This document shows positions 59,461 through 64,000 of a stretch of DNA of 64,000 nt, in pieces. Location of the stretch: positions 682,001 to 746,000 of the forward strand of contig NZ_JADJCO010000003.1 of the NCBI RefSeq assembly GCF_016703145.1, in the 5' to 3' direction. The translations under genes were made by a program, and so were the position numbers. The notes under the pieces were generated by a model. That model worked only from the letters and a program-made list of their open reading frames with translations. It ran no database searches and was not told where the DNA came from. Positions within the stretch are counted from its first letter, which is position 1; every line of letters begins with the position of its first letter. The DNA comes from Ottowia sp. Its GTDB lineage: Bacteria; Pseudomonadota; Gammaproteobacteria; Burkholderiales; Burkholderiaceae_C.

Positions 59461-60243
59461 TCACCGCACCTCGGCGGTGTATTCGAAAGCGAAGGCATCG
59501 CCCCAGGTGGTGCGCGATTCGATGCACGGGCCGGCCAGGCTGAACGCCTGGCGCTGCACCCGCAGGCCCGGCGCTTGCGCCGGCAACCGCAGCCAGTCGG
59601 CCTGCGTCGCGTCCAGGCGCGTGATCGCCAGGTGGTCCTGCGCGCGCGCCACCACCACGCCGCACAGGCGCTGGTACAGCGGGTACAGCAGTGGCCCCCA
59701 GCCCGACGGGTCGGAATCCACCAGCGGCGCGAACAGCGGCAGGGGCACCACCACCTGTTCCAGCAGGCAGGGCTGCTGCTCCAGGCTGCGCAGGCGCCGC
59801 AGCGTCAGCACCCGGCCCTCGGCGTCCAGCCCGAACAGCCCGCGCTCCTGCGGCTTGGCGCGGCGCACCGCGCGCGACAGGATGCGCGACCGAGGCACGG
59901 CGAGCGCGTCGCCCCCGTCCTGCCGGAAGCGGAAGAAGCGCAACAGCGACGCGCCCTCCAGCCCTCGCCGCACGAACGTGCCGCGCCCCTGCTCGCGCAC
60001 CAGCAGACCTTCGTCCACCAGCACCGCCAACGCCTGCCGCAGGGTGCCGAGGGCCACGCCATAGGCGCGCGCCAGCGCGGCTTCGGCCGGCAGGCCGTCA
60101 CCCGGCGCCCATTCGCCCTCCAGGATGCGCGCGCGCAGCGCGTGCGCCAGCCGGCCGTAGCGGCTCAGGCCGGGCATGGCGGCGGGTGGCAGCGGGTGGG
60201 TGCGCGCCGTCACCTCGTCGGGCGAAGCGATTGCATTGGTCAT
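59461..60243 (-). CDS. GntR/HutC-family transcriptional regulator
   Basis: A 260-residue regulator. The winged helix-turn-helix is near residues 30-95 (ALRARILEGEWAPGDGLPAE then LARAYGVALGTLRQALAVLV, GLLVREQGRGTFV). The C-terminal UTRA ligand domain includes LEQVVVPLPLFAPL and DHLAITRLDATQADWL. It is divergent from an amidohydrolase across a 22-base gap containing an inverted repeat and cotranscribed with a Bug gene, so it likely controls this small catabolic cluster. Confidence 0.9.
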   Translation of the reverse strand: MTNAIASPDEVTARTHPLPPAAMPGLSRYGRLAHALRARILEGEWAPGDGLPAEAALARAYGVALGTLRQALAVLVDEGLLVREQGRGTFVRRGLEGASLLRFFRFRQDGGDALAVPRSRILSRAVRRAKPQERGLFGLDAEGRVLTLRRLRSLEQQPCLLEQVVVPLPLFAPLVDSDPSGWGPLLYPLYQRLCGVVVARAQDHLAITRLDATQADWLRLPAQAPGLRVQRQAFSLAGPCIESRTTWGDAFAFEYTAEVR

Positions 60244-60262
60244 CTATAGGACTAGAATATAG
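60244..60262. promoter_or_regulatory. Operator-like inverted repeat between GntR regulator and amidohydrolase
   Basis: CTATA (60244-60248), nine bases, TATAG (60258-60262). It fills almost all of the 22-base divergent intergenic space, so promoter and operator elements must overlap the coding starts. Confidence 0.6.
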
Positions 60263-60265
60263 GCC

Positions 60266-61075
60266 ATGGCGCACACCTTGTCAAAACCGGCCCTGTCCCG
60301 CGCGGTGGACACCCACTTCCACGTGTTCGATGCCGGCGTCGCCGTCGCGGGCGCGCGCTACGTCCCCGGCTACGACGCGCCGCTGGCGCAATGGCGCGAG
60401 GCCGCCGGCGCCGCGGGCATTGGCCGGGGCGTGCTGGTGCAGACGAGCTTCCTGGGCACCGACAACGCCCGCCTGTTGCGCGAGCTGGACGCCCATCCCG
60501 ACCTGCTGCGCGGCGTCGCCGTGGTGGCGCCGGGCGCGGGCGCCGCGCTGCTCCAGGACCTGCACCGCCACGGGGTGCGCGGCATCCGCCTCAACCTGGC
60601 GGGGCGGCCCACCGGCATCCCCGAATGGGCGGCCGCGTCGGGCCTGTGGGACACGCTGGGCGCGCTGGGCTGGCACGTGGAGCTGCACACCGACGTCGGC
60701 GCGCTGCCGCCGGTGATGGCGCAGTTGCCCGCGCATTTGCCGCTGGTGATCGACCACATGGGCAAGCCCGACCAGGCGCGGCTGCACGACCCCACCGTCG
60801 CCGCCGTGGCGCGGCGCGCGGCGACGCGGCCGGTGTGGATCAAGCTGAGCGGCCCCTACCGGCTGCAGGGGCGCGACCCCGCCGCGCTGGCGCGGCTGTG
60901 GCAAGGCGAACTCGGCGACGGCGCCCTGCTGTGGGGCAGCGACTGGCCCTTCACCAACCACGAGCACGAAGCCCGCTACGGCGCCCTGCACCGCGCGCTG
61001 TTCGACTGGGTGGACGAGCCCGCCGCCACGCGGATCCTGACCGGCAACCCCGACGCCCTGTACTGGGCGGCGTGA
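60266..61075 (+). CDS. Amidohydrolase-2 family metal-dependent hydrolase
   Basis: A 269-residue TIM-barrel enzyme related to 2-pyrone-4,6-dicarboxylate lactonase. VDTHFHVFD (metal His-x-His) is near residue 14, then GVRGIRLNLAGRP near 107, VIDHMGKPDQ near 162 and the C-terminal LLWGSDWPFTNHE (metal Asp) near 222. The start is ATG 60266; no ribosome site fits in the short gap, so translation may be leaderless. Expected to hydrolyse a lactone, amide or related bond in a carboxylate; substrate unknown. Confidence 0.87.
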   Translation: MAHTLSKPALSRAVDTHFHVFDAGVAVAGARYVPGYDAPLAQWREAAGAAGIGRGVLVQTSFLGTDNARLLRELDAHPDLLRGVAVVAPGAGAALLQDLHRHGVRGIRLNLAGRPTGIPEWAAASGLWDTLGALGWHVELHTDVGALPPVMAQLPAHLPLVIDHMGKPDQARLHDPTVAAVARRAATRPVWIKLSGPYRLQGRDPAALARLWQGELGDGALLWGSDWPFTNHEHEARYGALHRALFDWVDEPAATRILTGNPDALYWAA

Positions 61076-61087
61076 GGCGGCGGGGGC

Positions 61088-61906
61088 CTACCGCCGTCCG
61101 CCCCGCGCCGCCTCGTACAGCGGCATCACCTTCGGCATGGCCGCCTGCAGCGCCGCCATGCGCTCGCTGGAGGCGGGGTGGGTGGACAGGAACTGCGGCC
61201 CGCCGCCCCCGCCCTGCCGCGCCATCTTCTGCCACAGCGTGACGGCGGCGCGCGGGTCGTAGCCGGCGCGCGCGGCCAGTTCCAGGCCGTACAGGTCGGC
61301 CTCGCTCTCCATGTGGCGCGAGAAGGGCAGGTCCAGCGCCAGCTGCTTGCCCAGGCCGGCCACCTGCACGGCGCCCTGGCCGGCGCCCAGCAGCGCGCCG
61401 CCCACGGCCAGCGCCAGGTCGCCCGCCTGCGACTGCGAAATCTTCTCGCGCGTGTGCTCGCGCAGCGCGTGGGCCATCTCGTGGCCCATGATGGCGGCGA
61501 TCTCGTCGTCGGTGAGCTGGAGCTTGCGGAGGATGCCGGTGTAGAAGGTGATCTTGCCGCCGGCCATGACGTGGGCGTTGACCGTGTCCTCGTTGATCAG
61601 CACCAGTTGCCACGGCCACTTCGCCGCGTCGGGGCGGAAGGCGGCCACCTGCGGCACGATGCGGCGCATGACGGCGTTCACGCGCTCGAACTCCGAGCCG
61701 CTGGTGACCAGCTTGCCGCCGGAGCGCGCCTCGCGGTTCTGCTGGTCGTAGTACTGCAGCGACTGCTGCATCACCTGCTCCTGCGATGCCAGCAGCAGTT
61801 GCGCGCGCCCCTTGCCCCCGGTGGCCACGCTGCCGCCGGTGGTGCTGGCGCAGCCGGCGGCCAGCGCGGCGGCGGCGAGGGCGGCGATGGGTGTCCAGTG
61901 CTTCAT
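61088..61906 (-). CDS. M48-family metalloprotease, lipoprotein
   Basis: A 272-residue protease. The lipobox LAAGC ends the signal at residue 19. The zinc motif HExxH is HEMAH in AAIMGHEMAHALREHTREK near residue 147; the third ligand Glu is in SRHMESEADLYGLELAARAGYD near 207. The end THPASSERMAALQAAMPKV is typical of the BepA/YcaL-type subgroup, which degrades misassembled outer-membrane proteins. Convergent with the amidohydrolase. Confidence 0.9.
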   Translation of the reverse strand: MKHWTPIAALAAAALAAGCASTTGGSVATGGKGRAQLLLASQEQVMQQSLQYYDQQNREARSGGKLVTSGSEFERVNAVMRRIVPQVAAFRPDAAKWPWQLVLINEDTVNAHVMAGGKITFYTGILRKLQLTDDEIAAIMGHEMAHALREHTREKISQSQAGDLALAVGGALLGAGQGAVQVAGLGKQLALDLPFSRHMESEADLYGLELAARAGYDPRAAVTLWQKMARQGGGGGPQFLSTHPASSERMAALQAAMPKVMPLYEAARGGRR

Positions 61907-61993
61907 GGGTGAATCCTCCTGACGGTTGAACTGATCATTGTGCAGAGCGCGGCCTCGCCTCGGCGTCGGATGGCGCCGTCAATGCTGATTATG

Positions 61994-62052
61994 AGAAAAA
62001 AGTGCCGATAGCCCTTACCAATACTACGTTATATGCTATGCTAAATGTAGCG
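61994..62052 (-). repeat. Family A repeat, copy 15 (divergent)
   Basis: On the minus strand: GCATAGCATATAACG, AGTATTGGTAAGGGCTATC, GCACTTTTTTC. The GTATTGGTAAGGGCT part closely matches the copy in fmt. Confidence 0.55.
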
Positions 62053-62072
62053 ACTTAATGTCGCCACCGCCC

Positions 62073-62246
62073 TCACTTGGGCATCGCGCAATGCCCGCCG
62101 CTGCCGGGCGTGCCCGAGCCGGCGGCGATGAAGGGCGGCTCCAGCCGCAGGTTGACCGGCGCCGACGCGGCGAAGTCCCAGGCGACGAAGCCGGCGAGCG
62201 CGGCCCAGAAGACCCAGCGGCGCGCGGTGACGGTGCTCATGCTCAT
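62073..62246 (-). CDS. Small membrane-anchored protein downstream of the YeeE gene
   Basis: A 57-residue frame starting 14 bases after the YeeE stop. It has one hydrophobic segment (RWVFWAALAGFVAWDFAAS) and a short Gly/Pro-rich tail ending GGHCAMPK. AAGGG precedes ATG 62246 (an in-frame ATG at 62240 is also possible). The family is unknown; position and coupling suggest a partner of the sulfur gene cluster. Confidence 0.5.
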   Translation of the reverse strand: MSMSTVTARRWVFWAALAGFVAWDFAASAPVNLRLEPPFIAAGSGTPGSGGHCAMPK

Positions 62247-62259
62247 GACGGACGGCCCT

Positions 62260-63396
62260 TCAGAACTTGAAATGGCGCCGCACCCGCAGCCCCACCAGCG
62301 TGCCCAGGAAGGCCATCGGCACCCAGATCCACCCGTGCAGGCTGCCCGTGCTGATGCCGCTGACCATGGCGCCCACGTTGCAGCCGAAAGCCAGGCGCGA
62401 GCTGTAGCCGAGCACGAAGCCGGCGATCAGCCCCACCACCCACTGCGTGCCGGTCAAGGGGCGCGCGTCCTGCGGCCTGCGGGGCGCCACCCACAGCGCG
62501 CCGGCCAGGATGCCGATGTTGGTGATGCTGGTGATGTCCAGCAGCAGCGTCTCGCGCAGGCGCTGGGCGTGGCCGGGGTCGCTCCAGAAGGCGTTGTGCG
62601 CCGGGTCGAACAGGCCCAGCGCCGTCACCGCCTTGGCCGCCCACAGGCCGAAGCCGTACACCACGCCCCAGGGCTGGCCGGCGATGAACAGGTTGAGCGC
62701 GGCGAACACCGCCAGCACCAGCGCCCCCCACACCCAGCGGGAGGGGATGCGCCGCGGGCTGAAGTGCTGGCCGCTCCACAGCCCCACGCCCACGGTGACC
62801 ACGGCCAGGCCCGCCAGCGTGGCCGCCAGCGCGCCGCCGGCGCCCAGCAGCGGCACCAGCCCCACCGGCTCGGCCGCGCCCAGCGCCAGCCAGCCGTTGA
62901 GGTGCGCCGAGCCGGCGAAGCTGCCCAGCGCGAACAGCGGCAGGATGCCCATGTTCAGCGGCACGCCCAGCCCCGCCTTGTACAGCGTGCCCGAGCCGCA
63001 GCCGTCGGCGATCTGCATGCACAGCCCGAACACGAAGGCGCCCACCAGCAGGCTGACCGAGGGCGGGCCCAGCGCCGCGTGCGTCTCGGGGAAATGCGCC
63101 AGCATCGGCATCGACAGCGCCGCCAGCACCGCCAGCAGGATGATCTGGCCGTACACGCCCGCCGGGTCGCGGTTCTCCACCAGGTGCCGCCAGCCGGTGG
63201 TGAAGCCGAAGCGCGCCGCCGCCAGGCCCCAGCCCAGCCCCACGCCGACCAGCAGCAGCAGCCCCTGGCGCGCCGACACCGACCACACCAGCCAGCCGAA
63301 CAGCGCCAGCACGCAGGCGGCCAGCGGCAGGCGCCGCGCCCACAGGCCGGGCGGCCGCGTGGCCGTGTGTTGAATGGGGGAGGCGAGCGTGTTCAT
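62260..63396 (-). CDS. YeeE/YedE-family thiosulfate (sulfur) transporter
   Basis: A 378-residue inner-membrane protein with about nine or more helices. Conserved cysteine motifs are GLCMQIADGCGSGTLYKAG near residue 120 and SSRLAFGCNVGAMVSGISTG near 335, as in TsuA-type thiosulfate channels. Start ATG 63396 overlaps the rhodanese stop (ATGA). Paired with the sulfurtransferase, it would import thiosulfate for sulfur transfer. Confidence 0.9.
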   Translation of the reverse strand: MNTLASPIQHTATRPPGLWARRLPLAACVLALFGWLVWSVSARQGLLLLVGVGLGWGLAAARFGFTTGWRHLVENRDPAGVYGQIILLAVLAALSMPMLAHFPETHAALGPPSVSLLVGAFVFGLCMQIADGCGSGTLYKAGLGVPLNMGILPLFALGSFAGSAHLNGWLALGAAEPVGLVPLLGAGGALAATLAGLAVVTVGVGLWSGQHFSPRRIPSRWVWGALVLAVFAALNLFIAGQPWGVVYGFGLWAAKAVTALGLFDPAHNAFWSDPGHAQRLRETLLLDITSITNIGILAGALWVAPRRPQDARPLTGTQWVVGLIAGFVLGYSSRLAFGCNVGAMVSGISTGSLHGWIWVPMAFLGTLVGLRVRRHFKF

Positions 63397-64000
63397 GGGG
63401 CCTTGGTTCCCAGGTTGCGGTGCGCCCAGCCCAGGGCCATGTAGCGCAGTTGCCGCCAGCGGCCGGGTTCGTTGGCCATGGGCAATGGCGCGGGCGACTG
63501 GGTCCATTCGACCATCGAGCCGGGGTACATGCGCACGCCGGGGCGGCCCAGCACCTCCGACAGCACGAACCAGTCGGTGGCCGACCAGTGGCCGGTGTTG
63601 CAGAACGCCACCACGGGCGCGCCCGGCGGCGCGTCCAGCGCGTCGGCCTCGGCGGCGAGCGAGGCCTTGTCCAGCAGCGCCGCGCTGCCCAGCTCGAAGA
63701 ACAGCTCGCTGTCCACGCTGACGGCGCCGGGCAGCGTGCCGCGCGCGCGCGCCGCGTCGTGCGCGATGCGGCCCTGGAAGTAGGGCGGCGGGCGTGCGTC
63801 GATCAGCAGCGTGCCGGGCTGGCCGATGGCGGCCTTCACCTCATCGCGCGTGGCCATCCAGCGCGGGTCGAAGCGGGGCTGCCACGCGCTGCGCGGCGCC
63901 GCGGCCGGCGCGCTGCTGACGGGCAGGCCGGCGTCCCGCCAGGCCGCCAGGCCGCCGTTGAGGATCGACAGCCGCGCCATGCCCAGCGACTTCAGCGTCC
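63393..64000 (-). CDS. Rhodanese-type sulfurtransferase (5' end beyond the window)
   Basis: The visible 202 codons hold the end of one rhodanese-like domain (SILNGGLAAWRDAGLPV) and a complete second one: ATRDEVKAAI, LLIDARPPPYFQGR, ARGTLPGAVSVD, and the active-site loop VAFCNTGHWSATDWFVL with the catalytic Cys. It is partial at the right edge. It lies upstream of and coupled to the YeeE transporter. Confidence 0.88.
   Translation of the reverse strand, partial: TLKSLGMARLSILNGGLAAWRDAGLPVSSAPAAAPRSAWQPRFDPRWMATRDEVKAAIGQPGTLLIDARPPPYFQGRIAHDAARARGTLPGAVSVDSELFFELGSAALLDKASLAAEADALDAPPGAPVVAFCNTGHWSATDWFVLSEVLGRPGVRMYPGSMVEWTQSPAPLPMANEPGRWRQLRYMALGWAHRNLGTKAP

Noticed and set aside
1..64000. 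tRNA, rRNA, CRISPR or replication-origin features
   Set aside because: None recognised by reading; a covariance-model scan was not possible.

Overview
The window is GC-rich (about 70 percent by eye) DNA from a betaproteobacterium. Gene content and order (yajC-secD-secF, LysM-dprA-smg divergent from def-fmt, a class I aldolase next to purC, orphan Bug-type solute-binding proteins) and a hairpin-led intergenic repeat scattered through the sequence point to Burkholderiales, most likely Comamonadaceae. That placement is inference from gene families; no database was searched.

Layout. 0-9.6 kb: a truncated lipoprotein, a FixJ-type regulator, a PBP4-type carboxypeptidase, a PhoX phosphatase with a candidate Pho box, a fused indolepyruvate oxidoreductase and a small surface protein with a C-terminal sorting signal. 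10-22.6 kb: housekeeping core (Sec accessory proteins, smg, dprA, LysM protein, def, BamE-like lipoprotein, fmt, AzlCD, pgk, pyk). 22.7-25.5 kb: a large glycine-rich surface protein with an IPTL-type C-terminus, interrupted by a one-base frameshift in a G run. 25.7-27.5 kb: fba and purC.

27.6-40.3 kb is an accessory region: truncated genes, a duplicated purC tail, a decayed ATPase tail, a PQQ glucose dehydrogenase, a lower-GC periplasmic asparaginase, a DnaJ-like protein, a PIN-toxin pair, a bacterial ubiquitin, a AAA-type ATPase and a P-domain surface protein. From 30.4 kb onward these genes are separated by eleven copies of a short motif (core GGGGTCAGAT) that I see nowhere else in the window. 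The most remarkable gene is the ubiquitin at 37109-37459. By hand alignment 67 of its first 73 residues equal human ubiquitin and all seven lysines are kept, but the C-terminal diglycine tail is replaced by a Pro-rich linker, a hydrophobic helix and an Arg cluster resembling an IPTL-type sorting signal.

40.3-64 kb returns mostly to core-like metabolism: serA-serC, an IS110 insertion, a Baeyer-Villiger-type monooxygenase fused to an esterase, pyrF, a Bug protein with an AstE-like deacylase, and an assimilatory nitrate/nitrite operon (transporter-nirB-nirD-nasA). That operon lies behind a leader with terminator and hairpin, next to its NIT-ANTAR antiterminator NasR. Then come a GntR/Bug/amidohydrolase cluster, an M48 lipoprotein protease, and a YeeE thiosulfate-type transporter with a rhodanese running off the right edge.

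Two repeat families structure the window. Family A (about 15 copies) starts with a small hairpin around ATAGCT, continues with GCGCAATAT and a GGCGCTGG-like block, and ends near TTTGATTCGAAAT. Most copies are intergenic, but copies lie in frame inside dprA and fmt, and others supply the last codons of the FixJ regulator and serC. Family B is the GGGGTCAGAT motif confined to 30.4-40.3 kb.
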